DNA of 64,000 nucleotides. It comes from Candidatus Aminicenantota bacterium (GTDB lineage Bacteria; Acidobacteriota; Aminicenantia; Aminicenantales; Aminicenantaceae). Made by a program: the position numbers and the translations under genes. The notes beneath the pieces were generated by a model. That model was not told the DNA's origin and did no database searches. It worked only from the letters and a program-made list of their open reading frames with translations. The stretch spans positions 123,392 through 187,391 of the forward strand of contig WVXO01000031.1 of assembly GCA_011773465.1 (NCBI GenBank), given 5' to 3'. Shown here in pieces: positions 1 to 11,017 of this stretch (its first letter is position 1; each line of letters begins with the position of its first letter).

Positions 1-2
1 AA

Positions 3-320
3 GGCAAGATGAGCAAAATGTTAATCGAGAAGATGAAAGAGATAGCTCTTATCCAGGAGAACGAGATGACGAAAAAAGAAAAAGAACAAATAAGTGAGCA
101 AAGAAGAAAATTCGTACGCCAATGCCTTCAAACCATTCCTGAAAAATACCAGGTCATCTTATCTCTTAGGGATATTCAAGGTTTTTCTTACGAGGAAATC
201 ACTAAAATTCTGAAAATATCCCCTGGTACTGTGGATTCACGTCTGCACAGAGCCAGGAAAATGCTTCGAAAAAAATTAGCGCCTTTCTTTATTCAGAAAG
301 GAGGCAATCATGAAATGTAA
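3..320 (+). CDS. RNA polymerase sigma-70 family (ECF-type) factor, C-terminal part; 5' end lies outside window
   Basis: Region 4 HTH-like sequence (LSLRDIQGFSYEEITKILKISPGTVDSRLHRARKMLRKKL); frame open to the window edge; followed by an overlapping anti-sigma gene. Confidence 0.9.
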   Translation, partial: GKMSKMLIEKMKEIALIQENEMTKKEKEQISEQRRKFVRQCLQTIPEKYQVILSLRDIQGFSYEEITKILKISPGTVDSRLHRARKMLRKKLAPFFIQKGGNHEM

Positions 321-804
321 AAAAGTTGAGAGACTTCTTTTTCGGTCGTTCGATGAGCTTTTAAAAGAAGAAGAGAAGAATGAACTCAAGAAGCACTTGG
401 AAAGGTGTCCCTTCTGTCAAACAAAGAGAGAAGAATATCAAAGCATTCTCGACGCCCTCAAAGAAAAAGACTTTCCAGAACCTAAACCCAATTTTTGGGA
501 ACGCCTGCAGCCCAAGTTGAAGGGAAGGAAAAAATATGACCTATGGTCACTCTGGAAACAATGGGCCATAAGGGCCATTCCCGCTTCGATGCTTCTGGTT
601 ATTCTGTTCGCAGCCGCTATAATTCTTTTTACTCCTCCGAAAAAAGAAGAGCTCAGTGAATCAGGAGACCTTCTGCTTCGCAACTTAGACCCTTTGCAAG
701 AAACTACAATATTGCTGGAAGAAGAGAAAGTCGAAGACAAAAACATGATGCTTATCTTCACCGCACTGGAAGAAAAAAACTCGACGGGGAGATACTTGCC
801 ATGA
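310..804 (+). CDS. Anti-sigma factor, zf-HC2-like with one TM segment
   Basis: N-terminal H-x3-C-x2-C type motif (LKKHLERCPFCQ) and TM stretch; overlaps the sigma gene. Confidence 0.8.
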   Translation: MKCKKVERLLFRSFDELLKEEEKNELKKHLERCPFCQTKREEYQSILDALKEKDFPEPKPNFWERLQPKLKGRKKYDLWSLWKQWAIRAIPASMLLVILFAAAIILFTPPKKEELSESGDLLLRNLDPLQETTILLEEEKVEDKNMMLIFTALEEKNSTGRYLP

Positions 805-1241
805 AAAACTATAATAAATTCTGGATTGTGATTTCTTTAATCGTGGTCTTTGCTGCCGGTTTCACAGGTGGAATTCTTTTTGAAAAGAACATCATTGACA
901 AAAAAGTAGAAAAAAGGGTGAAACGAAGGAGCTCTGTTCGGTTTCCCTCTTTAGAAATGATGTCTATGGAGTTAAACCTCACCCCAGAACAGGAAGAACA
1001 GATTAGGGAAATCTTTAAGAATAACGAGGAAAGATTCAAAAATTTGAGAAAAAATATCGATGAACGCCTTTCGAGCATAAGGACTCAACTTAAAAATGAA
1101 ATCAAAGACGAATTAACTGATGAACAAGTCCTTAAGTTTGAAGCTATGATCAAGAAATACATTTCTCAAAGAAAAAAAGAAATGGAGAAAAGAAAAAAGC
1201 ATTCGAGAAACCGAACTAAAGACAAGGGAGAAAAAAGATGA
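801..1241 (+). CDS. Spy/CpxP-like periplasmic protein (heavy-metal sensor/chaperone-like)
   Basis: N-terminal signal anchor, then LNLTPEQEEQIREIFKNNEERF-type LTxxQ helical motif. Confidence 0.65.
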   Translation: MKNYNKFWIVISLIVVFAAGFTGGILFEKNIIDKKVEKRVKRRSSVRFPSLEMMSMELNLTPEQEEQIREIFKNNEERFKNLRKNIDERLSSIRTQLKNEIKDELTDEQVLKFEAMIKKYISQRKKEMEKRKKHSRNRTKDKGEKR

Positions 1242-2587
1242 AGAAAAAGATCATTATCAGTGCCTCTATCCTTGTTGTTATCGCCGGAGTTGTTCTGGTT
1301 CTCTCCTTATTCAGCCGCAACAAAAACGATATCTCAAAATACAAAAAAGAAGCTATTGATAAAGGAAATATTGAAGCCTTGGTTATCACAACGGGCACAT
1401 TGAACCCGGTGACCATTGTCGACGTTGGGAGTCAAGTCTCAGGGAAGATTGATAAGCTTTATGTGGATTTTAATTCTCAGGTCAAGGAAGGCCAGATTAT
1501 AGCCGAGCTTGACCAATCTCAGTTCATCACCCGGGTAAAACAGAATGAAGCTAATTATCAAAGCGCCAAAGCCTCCCTCGAAAAGGCCAAAGTCACCCTT
1601 GAAAATACAAAGAAAAAATATGATCGAGCTATGAATCTTTTTGAAAAGGACTTGATATCTTTTGAAGAGAAAGAAGCCATCGAAACCCAATATTACAGCG
1701 CCATGGCTGACATCCAATCTTCAGAAGCAAGGCTAGAACAGGCAAAGTCTCAACTCGACTCAAGCAGGGTAGATCTGACCTACACCATCATCAAATCGCC
1801 TATTGAAGGGGTCGTTATCGACAGAAGAGTCAACATCGGACAAACTGTTGCTGCCAGCTTTCAGGCTCCGGTTCTTTTTCAAATTGCCAATGACCTGAGC
1901 AAAATGCAGGTAGAATGTAGTGTGGACGAAGCTGACATCGGGAAAGTAAAAGAGGATCAGAAAGTCAGGTTCACTGTCGATGCCTTTCCCAATGAAAATT
2001 TCACAGGGGAAGTAAGCCAAGTCCGCTATGCCCCTGAAATAATCCAAAACGTTGTCACCTATACAACTATTGTTGAAGTGAATAATCCGGAGATGAAATT
2101 AAGGCCGGGAATGACAGCTACAGTTTCCGTCGTAACAGGAGAAGCAAAAAATGTGCTGCGAGTTCCTAACTCGGCCCTCCGCTTTAATCCTTCCTTAAGC
2201 CCCGAAGAAATGCAAGAAATCATGGCAAGCATAAGGAAGGAAATGAGAGAAAGAAGAGGAGGTTCAGAGCGGGCTGAAAGGCCCAGACCACAAGGAGATT
2301 TCCAACGGCCAGAGGCACAAAGGCCTGGCTCAGGACAGCAAGCCTCTGGGAGGAGAGGATTTGGCATGCCAGGGGGACAGATGAGACAGATCGCTCGAGT
2401 CTGGTTTGAGGATGAAAACGGAAAACTTAAACTGGCTTTTATAAGAACAGGAGTCACTGATAACAGTTATACAGAAATCGTAAGAGGAGACTTGAAAGAA
2501 GGACAGCTTATTATCACTGGCGAGGCTTCAGGAGAGGGAAGCAGTCGCTCGAACAGGCCTCCTTCCATATTCAGGATGTTTCGCTAA
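1238..2587 (+). CDS. MacA-like periplasmic adaptor (HlyD family)
   Basis: Signal anchor, lipoyl/barrel-hybrid pattern (VDVGSQVSGKIDKLYVDFNSQVKEGQIIAELD); directly upstream of MacB-type ABC genes; R/G/P-rich insert near C-terminus. Confidence 0.9.
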   Translation: MKKKIIISASILVVIAGVVLVLSLFSRNKNDISKYKKEAIDKGNIEALVITTGTLNPVTIVDVGSQVSGKIDKLYVDFNSQVKEGQIIAELDQSQFITRVKQNEANYQSAKASLEKAKVTLENTKKKYDRAMNLFEKDLISFEEKEAIETQYYSAMADIQSSEARLEQAKSQLDSSRVDLTYTIIKSPIEGVVIDRRVNIGQTVAASFQAPVLFQIANDLSKMQVECSVDEADIGKVKEDQKVRFTVDAFPNENFTGEVSQVRYAPEIIQNVVTYTTIVEVNNPEMKLRPGMTATVSVVTGEAKNVLRVPNSALRFNPSLSPEEMQEIMASIRKEMRERRGGSERAERPRPQGDFQRPEAQRPGSGQQASGRRGFGMPGGQMRQIARVWFEDENGKLKLAFIRTGVTDNSYTEIVRGDLKEGQLIITGEASGEGSSRSNRPPSIFRMFR

Positions 2588-2635
2588 AAGCTCTCCTTCC
2601 AGAACTATAAGACCGAAAGAAGAGAGAATAGAAAA

Positions 2636-3328
2636 ATGGAAAACAACAATCTCATTCAACTAGAAAATATTAAAAAAATATATAAGGTGGGCGAGACACA
2701 GGTCAATGCTTTAAAAGGTGTGTCTTCTGCCATTAAAGGAGGAGATTTTGTGGCTATCATGGGGCCCTCGGGCTCTGGCAAATCAACCCTGATGAATATA
2801 ATAGGCTGTTTGGATAGACCTACAGAAGGGAAGTATCTCCTCGAAGGAGAAGAAGTTTCTACTCTAGATAAGAACAAACTGGCGCGGATTCGCAACAAGA
2901 AAATTGGCTTTGTTTTTCAGACTTTTAACCTCCTGGCTCGCACCACTGCTTTAGAAAACACCGAGCTTCCACTTATGTACTCAAATGTTCCCAGAAAAAA
3001 GACAAGGGATTTAGCTTATAAGGCTCTCTCGTTAGTGGGTTTAGAAGGCAGAGAGCTCCACCGAACAAATCAACTCTCTGGTGGAGAGCAGCAGAGAGCC
3101 GCCATTGCTAGAGCCCTTGTGAATAATCCCTCGCTGATTCTCGCCGATGAGCCGACTGGAAACCTGGACACAAAAACAGGAAAAGAAATTATAGACATTT
3201 TTAAAAAGCTCAACGAGGGAAAACATATTACAGTTATTTTGGTCACACACGAGCAGGAAATAGCTCAAATTGCTCATCGAAGAATACATCTCAGAGATGG
3301 ACAAATCATAAAAGAGGAACATGCATAA
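2636..3328 (+). CDS. MacB/LolD-type ABC transporter ATP-binding protein
   Basis: Walker [10 protein letters not shown], signature LSGGEQQR, Walker [13 protein letters not shown]. Confidence 0.95.
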   Translation: MENNNLIQLENIKKIYKVGETQVNALKGVSSAIKGGDFVAIMGPSGSGKSTLMNIIGCLDRPTEGKYLLEGEEVSTLDKNKLARIRNKKIGFVFQTFNLLARTTALENTELPLMYSNVPRKKTRDLAYKALSLVGLEGRELHRTNQLSGGEQQRAAIARALVNNPSLILADEPTGNLDTKTGKEIIDIFKKLNEGKHITVILVTHEQEIAQIAHRRIHLRDGQIIKEEHA

Positions 3329-3370
3329 AACTTACGTTTTAAAATTTCCATCAAAATTAGGGAGCGAAAA

Positions 3371-4591
3371 ATGAACATAATGAGGACCATTCGAGTCGCT
3401 CTTAGAGCTTTAAGCCGCAATAAAATGCGCTCTTTTCTCACAGCCCTCGGCATTATCATCGGTGTTGGCGCTGTGATTGCCATGGTCAGCATCGGACAAG
3501 GAGCCAAGAGTAACGTTGAAAAGCGGTTTGAGTCAATGGGAACCAACCTTCTTTTTGTCCATGCCGGAAGTCGTTCCTTTCGCGGCCGTCATGGGGGCGG
3601 AGGAACATATCAAAACCTTACCCCAAATGACGCCAAAGCCATTCTAGAAAGAGCTGATGCTGTAGAGTATGTCTCACCAAATGTGTCGACTCGAGCACAG
3701 GTCATCTACGGAAATAAGAACTGGAATACAAGCATACAGGGAGCTGGCGAGAATTATACTAAAATCAGAAACTGGAGAGTCGAAGAGGGGATTTTCTTTG
3801 ATGAACAAATGGTCAAGTCTGGACAAAAAGTCGCTGTATTAGGAAGCGAAGTGAGTGAGAATCTTTTCGAAGGAGCAGATCCCATCGGGCAAATCATAAG
3901 AATCAAGAAAATCCCTTTTAGCGTAATCGGTGTTTTAGAAACAAAAGGAGAAGCTGGTGGGTGGCATAGCAGGGATGACATGATCGTCATTCCATACACC
4001 ACTGCCCAAAGAAGGCTTGTTGGGAGACCCGACAGGGTTTCTTCGATTGATATTTCAGCCGTTAGCGCAGCCAAAACAGCAGAAGCAACAGAGCAAATCG
4101 AAGAAATCCTCAGGATTCAACACAAAATTGCTCCAGGAGCAGAAGATGATTTCCATGTCAGAAATATGGCTGATGTTGCCGAAAGCTTTGCTGAATCAAC
4201 AAAAACTCTGACTTTCCTTCTCGGAGGAATTGCTTCTGTCTCGCTTCTCGTTGGAGGGATAGGCATCATGAACATAATGCTCGTATCTGTAACCGAGCGG
4301 ATCCGAGAAATCGGGATCAGGATGTCCGTGGGGGCTCGGGAAAGAGATATTCTTTTCCAGTTTCTGGCAGAAGCCATCGTGTTGAGCCTGTTGGGGGGAA
4401 TCTTAGGGATTATTCTTGGCATAGGAGGCTCTAGACTTATCGCTCGCATCGCCGGATGGCAGACTCTTGTCTCCATGGGCTCTATAGCCCTAGCATTCCT
4501 TTTTGCAGGCTCAGTAGGAGTATTTTTCGGTTTCTACCCTGCCCGCAAAGCCTCTAAGCTGGACCCGATTGAAGCATTAAGATACGAATAA
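3371..4591 (+). CDS. MacB-like ABC transporter permease (FtsX/MacB_PCD)
   Basis: ALRALSRNKMRSFLTALGIIIGVGAVIAMVSIGQGA and C-terminal FtsX-type TM region. Confidence 0.95.
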   Translation: MNIMRTIRVALRALSRNKMRSFLTALGIIIGVGAVIAMVSIGQGAKSNVEKRFESMGTNLLFVHAGSRSFRGRHGGGGTYQNLTPNDAKAILERADAVEYVSPNVSTRAQVIYGNKNWNTSIQGAGENYTKIRNWRVEEGIFFDEQMVKSGQKVAVLGSEVSENLFEGADPIGQIIRIKKIPFSVIGVLETKGEAGGWHSRDDMIVIPYTTAQRRLVGRPDRVSSIDISAVSAAKTAEATEQIEEILRIQHKIAPGAEDDFHVRNMADVAESFAESTKTLTFLLGGIASVSLLVGGIGIMNIMLVSVTERIREIGIRMSVGARERDILFQFLAEAIVLSLLGGILGIILGIGGSRLIARIAGWQTLVSMGSIALAFLFAGSVGVFFGFYPARKASKLDPIEALRYE

Positions 4592-4792
4592 AAAAGAATC
4601 ATACTTAGGAGAAAAAATTATTAGATTTTAACTGAAGCAAATAAAAAAAGATCAAGTAAAAAACCAAGCGGACATGAAAGGCAAAAAAATTGAAATCGAA
4701 ATTTGGTTTTTATCGTATTTCTAGCTTGCCTCGCTATCCTAGCTTCTTTAGCTTGTCCTGCTTTTTATTAATCCAAATCAAGGAGGATTGAA

Positions 4793-6352
4793 ATGCGCAA
4801 GCGCAAAATCAGAATTTTCGTTTTCCTGACTTTATTCATAGCAATTACATCCTTTGCCCAACAAAAAGAAAAAGCTCTTTCGCTCGAAGACTGTATCCTG
4901 AAAGCCATGGAGAACAACCTCGATGTGGCCATTGAGGTCTTAACTCCAGAACTTGCTGATATTTCTATCTCCAAAGCCCAGGAAAAATTTTTGCCCAGTC
5001 TTTCTTTAAGCTACAGCAAAAGGGACCAAATTTCTGCTTCTTATTCATTTCTCGATGCCTCTGACCAAGTAGCTACTGCCAGAGACGATTATTCTGCCGA
5101 GATCAGCCAGCTCATTCCTACAGGAGGCAGTTTTTCTATTTCCCTCAGCGGTCGCAAGACCGATACAAATAGAAGATTTACGAGCATTAATCCCCGCTAC
5201 GAAAATACAATAACCTTTAATTTCACCCAGCCCCTCCTTAGAAATTTTGGTTTTAAGATAAACCGCAGAGAAATCATCATCGCCAGGAACAACCAGGATA
5301 TTTCAGAAAATCAGCTAAAAAGAGTTCTTCAGGAAACGATTTACAGTGTGGAGGAGGCTTACTGGAATTTGGTCCATAGTATCGAAAACCTCAAGGTAAG
5401 GAAACAGTCTTTAAAGCTAGCCCAAGACCTTCTGGAAAAAAACAAGAGGGCCGTCGAAGTGGGAACTTTAGCACCCATAGAAATATTAAGCGCTCAGTCC
5501 GCAGTCGCTACCAGGGAAGCGGACATCTTGCAAGCTGAGGCCTTACTTAAAGATAGCGAGGATCGTTTAAAAACAATCATTAACCTTGCTGCTACGGAAA
5601 AAGAAGCTGAATTAGCAACAATAATCCCCCTGGATAAGCCAGCCTACGAAAAAAAGGAAGTGAGCCTCGATGAGGCCCTTCTAACTGCCATGGAGAATCG
5701 CCCGGATTTGAACGCAACAAGAATAGACTTGAAGAACAAAGACTTAGATTTGAGCTACAGCAGGAATCAACTTCTTCCGAACTTAAGTCTAAATGCATCG
5801 TACTGGAGCCCTGGGATAACAGGAGACCAACTTCTCTATCCTCCAGGCGACCCTTTCGCGGACCCTATCGGCGTAATCAAAGGCAGTCCCTCAGATGCCT
5901 TAAGGGATGCTTTAGATTTTAAATACGATAACTGGTCTGCCGCAATAACCCTCGATATACCCTTGAATACCATCCTCTCCCGTGCAGACTACGCCCAGGC
6001 GAGAGTCAACCTGGATCAGGCGATGCTGAAGCTTAAGAACCAGGAACAGCAAATTTTTCTTGAAATAAAGAACGCAGTGAGAGCAGTGCAGACAGATTAT
6101 AAAAGAGTTCAGGCCTACAAAGTTGCCAGGGAGCTGGCTGAGAAAACACTCGAAGCTGAAGAAGAAAAACTCAAAGTTGGCATCACAACACCCTTCTTTG
6201 TCCTCCAATACCAAACAGATTTGGCTACTGCCCAGACAAATGAGCTTAAGGCTATGGTTGATTACAACCTCTCTTTAGCCCGTTTGGACAGAGCCATGGG
6301 GGTAAGTCTTAAAGTTAAGAACATCAAATTCTCTGCAATACTGGGAGAATGA
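4793..6352 (+). CDS. TolC family outer membrane efflux protein
   Basis: Signal peptide, repeated coiled-coil OEP pattern; adjacent to efflux genes. Confidence 0.9.
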   Translation: MRKRKIRIFVFLTLFIAITSFAQQKEKALSLEDCILKAMENNLDVAIEVLTPELADISISKAQEKFLPSLSLSYSKRDQISASYSFLDASDQVATARDDYSAEISQLIPTGGSFSISLSGRKTDTNRRFTSINPRYENTITFNFTQPLLRNFGFKINRREIIIARNNQDISENQLKRVLQETIYSVEEAYWNLVHSIENLKVRKQSLKLAQDLLEKNKRAVEVGTLAPIEILSAQSAVATREADILQAEALLKDSEDRLKTIINLAATEKEAELATIIPLDKPAYEKKEVSLDEALLTAMENRPDLNATRIDLKNKDLDLSYSRNQLLPNLSLNASYWSPGITGDQLLYPPGDPFADPIGVIKGSPSDALRDALDFKYDNWSAAITLDIPLNTILSRADYAQARVNLDQAMLKLKNQEQQIFLEIKNAVRAVQTDYKRVQAYKVARELAEKTLEAEEEKLKVGITTPFFVLQYQTDLATAQTNELKAMVDYNLSLARLDRAMGVSLKVKNIKFSAILGE

Positions 6353-6585
6353 TCATAGCTTAAAATACGTTTTTTAATAGAAAAAATTGAAAAATAGAAG
6401 AAGTCAACCGCTGGAAGCACAACCCCGCAGCCAGGAACTTATCATGGTGCTTCTTCTCAGCAGTTTCTGTATTATATCTGCCAAACCAGGTATAATAATC
6501 CATGTGTTTTAACACGGTATAAGAAGAACGCATATGCTTCAGTTGAAACAGGGCGCAGGGCCATCTTGAGGTAAGGAGAAATAGC

Positions 6586-7830
6586 ATGAAAAAAAAATAC
6601 GTCTGGATATTCATTGCTGTAGCCGCGCTTGGCGTTATCAGCTGGCAAGTCTATCAAAGGATTTCAGAATCTTCTAAGGAATCCGGAATGAGGCAGATGC
6701 AAATCCCAGTTGCTGTTGAAATAGCGGCTGTCCAGAGGACAACAATCCGTGATGTGGGGTTATTTACAGGAACTCTTTTTCCCAAATCACAGTTCATGGT
6801 CGCACCTAAGATCTCCGGACGACTGGAGAAGCTCATGGTCAATATCGGAGACAGGGTAGAACGTGACCAGTTGATTGCGGTTCTTGATGACAAGGAGTAT
6901 GCCCAACAGGTCGCCCAGGCCCAGGCAAACCTGCAAGTTGCCCAGGCTAATCTTGAAGAAGCTCGCAGCTCATTAGAAATTGCAAAGCGGGGACTCGAGA
7001 GAGCACAGGCGCTTCACAAAAAAGGAATAGCGTCTGATTCAGAACTCGATACCGCCCAGGCCGCTTACAAGGCCCAAGACGCAAAATACAAGGTTGCTGT
7101 TGCCCAGGTTGCTCATACGAAAGCAGGCCTGAAAGCAGCGGAGGTTCGTTTATCGTATACACAAATCAGGTTATCATGGGAAAACGGCTACGACCATAGG
7201 GTTGTAGGAGAACGTTTTGTCGATCAGGGAGCTATGCTTACGCCCAACGCTCCTATCCTCTCAATCCTGGAGATACAACCAATAATCGCCGCCATCTATG
7301 TGACTGATAGAGACTATTTCCGGATTAAAACAGGTCAAAACGCGGTCGTGTCCAGCAAAGCGTTCCCTGAAAAAACATTTAGCGGAAATATTGCACGCAT
7401 AGCGCCCTTGCTAAAGGAAACTTCTCGTGAGGCAAGGGTTGAGATCGATATTCCCAATCCAGACGAACTTCTTAAGCCTGGCATGTTTATCAACGCCCAA
7501 ATTGAATTTGCCACACAAAAAAATGCGACTGTTGTCCCCGTGGATGCGGTGGTAAAACGTGAAAATCAACAAGGCATTTTCCTGGCAGACACGCAGAACA
7601 AGATTGCCCAGTTCATTCCTGTTAATCTTGGCATTGTCAGCAGTGAATGGGCTGAGGTTGTCGAGCCAGCCTCTCTCTCCGGATTTGTGGTAACACTGGG
7701 GCAGCATCTTCTTGGGAGCAGGAGTCCGATCATCCTGCCTCCCGACTGGCAGGAAACTTCCGCAACAGGTAAACCTGATTCTAAACCTCCAAGCAAGAAT
7801 GACCAGAATCAACAAGGAGAAAAGAGATGA
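6586..7830 (+). CDS. RND efflux periplasmic adaptor subunit
   Basis: HlyD/AcrA-like pattern (VAPKISGRLEKLMVNIGDRVERDQLIAVLDD); overlaps RND pump gene. Confidence 0.93.
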   Translation: MKKKYVWIFIAVAALGVISWQVYQRISESSKESGMRQMQIPVAVEIAAVQRTTIRDVGLFTGTLFPKSQFMVAPKISGRLEKLMVNIGDRVERDQLIAVLDDKEYAQQVAQAQANLQVAQANLEEARSSLEIAKRGLERAQALHKKGIASDSELDTAQAAYKAQDAKYKVAVAQVAHTKAGLKAAEVRLSYTQIRLSWENGYDHRVVGERFVDQGAMLTPNAPILSILEIQPIIAAIYVTDRDYFRIKTGQNAVVSSKAFPEKTFSGNIARIAPLLKETSREARVEIDIPNPDELLKPGMFINAQIEFATQKNATVVPVDAVVKRENQQGIFLADTQNKIAQFIPVNLGIVSSEWAEVVEPASLSGFVVTLGQHLLGSRSPIILPPDWQETSATGKPDSKPPSKNDQNQQGEKR

Positions 7831-10800
7831 AGCTAACTGAATTTTCAGTCAAACATCCTATTTTTACTGTCATGATAGTCCTGATTGTCATTATTCTGGG
7901 TGCGGTGTCCCTTAGCCGCCTGCCCGTTGACCTGTTGCCGGATATTACCTATCCAACCCTCAGCATTCAAACTTCTTACGAAAATGCAAGCCCTGAAGAA
8001 ATCGAAGAAATGATATCTCGTCCTATTGAAGCAGTATTGAGTGCTGTTCCTGGAGTGGAAAGTGTTTTTTCGACTTCATCAGAGGGCAGCAGCAGTGTCC
8101 GCGTTACCTTTGGATGGGGCACAGATTTGGATGCCGCAGCGAATGATATCCGGGACCGCTTAGACCGCGTAATCCCGCGTCTTCCGGAAGAAGCAACAAG
8201 GCCAAGCTTGCGTAAGTTTGATCCGGCGAACTTTCCCATTCTTATTCTCGGCGCTTCGAGTGACTTGGACCCTCTACAAATGCGCCGCATTCTCGATGAT
8301 CAGATCAAGTACCGTATAGAGCGTGTGCCCGGAGTTGCTTCTGTAGATATCTGGGGAGGCCTTCAAAGGGAAATACATGTCAATCTTCACCCTGATAAAA
8401 TTAAGGCAATCGGTCTTCCTCTTGATTACATACTCGCAAAAATAAGATCGGAAAATGTCGACGTGCCTGCAGGCACAATCGAGAGGGGAAACCTTGAGGT
8501 TCTGATCCGCATCCCAGGAATATTTACTAACCTGGAAGAATTGCGGAATACGGTTGTTGCTGTTCGCGACAATGTACCAATCCAGCTCAAGGAAATCGCA
8601 AGTGTTGAGGATTCCTGGCAGAGGGTCAGAAGGGTTGTTCGGATTAACGGGCAGCCCGGAATTCGCCTGTCAATCAATAAACAATCGGGCAAGAACACTG
8701 TTGATATTGCCAAAAAAGTTTTTCGCGAGCTCGACAGGATTAAGCTGGATATCCCCCAAATCCAATTGAACCCGATGATAGATACTTCAAAATACATTCA
8801 AGACTCGATCAGAAGCGTAGGCTCAGCAGCTCTTTATGGCGGAATTTTAGCAGTACTGGTGCTGTTTCTATTCCTGCGCAACGTGCGCAGCATAACTATT
8901 ATCGCCACGGCTATACCAATTTCTATTATTGCTACCTTTGCTCTTATATATTTCGGCGGATTTACATTGAACATCATGACTCTTGGGGGCCTTGCCCTTG
9001 GCATAGGCATGCTGGTCGATAACGCAATTGTCGTCTTGGAAAACACATATCGCCTCCAGGAATCAGGGGATTCTCCCCTAAAAGCAGCAATTAACGGGAG
9101 CGCGGAAGTTACATCTGCCATCATTGCCAGCACTCTCACTACTATGGCGGTTTTTCTGCCAATGGTCTTTCTCCGAGGCATGGCAGGCGTCATGTTCAAG
9201 CAGCTTGCCTATGTAGTGAGTTTTGCGCTCCTTTGTTCGCTGGTTGTTGCCCTTACTCTTGTACCGATGCTTTCGAATAAAATCCTGCGGATGATAGAAA
9301 TTCAGACATCAACTGGCAAGACACTAAAACACAAGATCTTTATAACCGGCAAACAATTCTTTACTAGAATGGAGAACAGTTACAAAAATCTGCTCCATTA
9401 TGCCTTAAGTCACCGTGGACTCGTCCTGGGGATAGCGGCTTTACTTCTCATCGGAAGTTTGGCTCTCATAAGGCTTGTTGGCACAGAGTTTATGCCTGCC
9501 GCGGACGAAGGGGAAGTGCGAGTAAGCGCAGAGATGGATGTGGGGACGCGAGTGGGAGTCGTAGATGAAAAGTTTAAAATTATCACATCCGTCGTAAAGG
9601 AAGAAGTTCCCGAAATAAAAAGCATGGTGGAAAGCTTGGGAGGATCAGGCTGGCGCGGAGGTGCTCACAGAGGAAGTATCAGGATTTCTCTCAAGCCTGA
9701 ATCCGAAAGGTCAAGGTCGAGTGAAGAGATTGCTGCCACCCTTAGGCGTAAGCTTCTCAATATTCCGGGAGTTGTGATTCGCACACGGGCAGGGCAAGGA
9801 CTCTTCCTTTTGCGTCGTATGGGAACGAGTGATGCAGAAAGGATACAAGTCGAGATTCGAGGCTATGACCTTGAAATCTCGAATTTACTCGCCGAACAGG
9901 TGAAAACTGCTCTTGAGAATATAGAAGGTGTTACTGACGCCCGGTTGAGCCGGGAAACCGGCACTCCAGAGGAACTCATCATAATTGACCGGCAGAAGGC
10001 TGCAGACATGAAGGTTACAGTCTCTCAAATTGCCAGGACTCTTCAAACAATACTAACCGGAACTCACGCCAGCGACTATCGTGAGGGAGGAAGAGAGTAC
10101 TGGATTCGCGTCAAAGTCAAGGATTCAGAACATCTGGCTATGGAAGACATCCTGGACCTAACTCTAACCAATGCAGACGGACAGCCGGTTGTTTTGCGCA
10201 ACGTAGTGGATGTTCGTCCTCGAGAAGGACCGCTCCGAATCCAACGCAAAGATCAAGAGCGCATTATCACAGTCTATGCTGACATCAGCGGACGGGATAT
10301 GGGATCTGTTCTAGCTGATGCCCGCCAGAGCCTTCGATCAATTCCGGTGCCAAGGGATTTCAGCATAATATTTGCCGGTGATTACGAAGAACAGAAAGAG
10401 GCCTTCCGTGAGCTTCTGCTGAGTCTCACCTTGGCTCTACTGCTGGTTTACATGATAATGGCCTCCCTGTATGAATCAATTGTAGATCCTTTCGTTGTAA
10501 TGTTTTCAGTTCCTCTTGCTGCCATCGGCGTAATCCTGATGTTATTCTTCACCAAAACAACTTTCAACGTTCAGTCATACATAGGATGCATCATGCTGGG
10601 AGGCATCGTGGTTAACAATGCTATCTTACTCGTGGACCATACAAATCTCCTCAGACGCCGTGATGGAATGCCCATGAAGGAAGCTATCGAAGAGGCCGGC
10701 CGGCGGCGCCTGCGGCCGATCCTGATGACGGCCATGACAACAATCATGGCACTTTTCCCGTTGGCACTGGGCCTTAGTGCCGGGGGAGCTGCGCAAGCAC

Positions 10801-10913
10801 CTTTGGCCAGGGCCGTAATCGGAGGATTAATAAGCTCGACACTAATTACTCTAGTAATCGTGCCCGTTGTTTATTCTATCTTTGAAACAAAGCTGAGGAA
10901 AAAGAAAGCCTGA
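7827..10913 (+). CDS. RND efflux pump, AcrB/MdtC-like
   Basis: 1028 aa; LPVDLLPDITYPTLSIQTSYENASPEEIE; GMLVDNAIVVLENTYR. Confidence 0.96.
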   Translation: MKLTEFSVKHPIFTVMIVLIVIILGAVSLSRLPVDLLPDITYPTLSIQTSYENASPEEIEEMISRPIEAVLSAVPGVESVFSTSSEGSSSVRVTFGWGTDLDAAANDIRDRLDRVIPRLPEEATRPSLRKFDPANFPILILGASSDLDPLQMRRILDDQIKYRIERVPGVASVDIWGGLQREIHVNLHPDKIKAIGLPLDYILAKIRSENVDVPAGTIERGNLEVLIRIPGIFTNLEELRNTVVAVRDNVPIQLKEIASVEDSWQRVRRVVRINGQPGIRLSINKQSGKNTVDIAKKVFRELDRIKLDIPQIQLNPMIDTSKYIQDSIRSVGSAALYGGILAVLVLFLFLRNVRSITIIATAIPISIIATFALIYFGGFTLNIMTLGGLALGIGMLVDNAIVVLENTYRLQESGDSPLKAAINGSAEVTSAIIASTLTTMAVFLPMVFLRGMAGVMFKQLAYVVSFALLCSLVVALTLVPMLSNKILRMIEIQTSTGKTLKHKIFITGKQFFTRMENSYKNLLHYALSHRGLVLGIAALLLIGSLALIRLVGTEFMPAADEGEVRVSAEMDVGTRVGVVDEKFKIITSVVKEEVPEIKSMVESLGGSGWRGGAHRGSIRISLKPESERSRSSEEIAATLRRKLLNIPGVVIRTRAGQGLFLLRRMGTSDAERIQVEIRGYDLEISNLLAEQVKTALENIEGVTDARLSRETGTPEELIIIDRQKAADMKVTVSQIARTLQTILTGTHASDYREGGREYWIRVKVKDSEHLAMEDILDLTLTNADGQPVVLRNVVDVRPREGPLRIQRKDQERIITVYADISGRDMGSVLADARQSLRSIPVPRDFSIIFAGDYEEQKEAFRELLLSLTLALLLVYMIMASLYESIVDPFVVMFSVPLAAIGVILMLFFTKTTFNVQSYIGCIMLGGIVVNNAILLVDHTNLLRRRDGMPMKEAIEEAGRRRLRPILMTAMTTIMALFPLALGLSAGGAAQAPLARAVIGGLISSTLITLVIVPVVYSIFETKLRKKKA

Positions 10914-11017
10914 AAAGCAAGACCCAAGATCTTAGAACGTAGTTTTGATTTGCCTAATAAAAATAGATGACTTTTAAATTAAGACACAATACTATATACT
11001 TCGTACTTCGTTCAAGA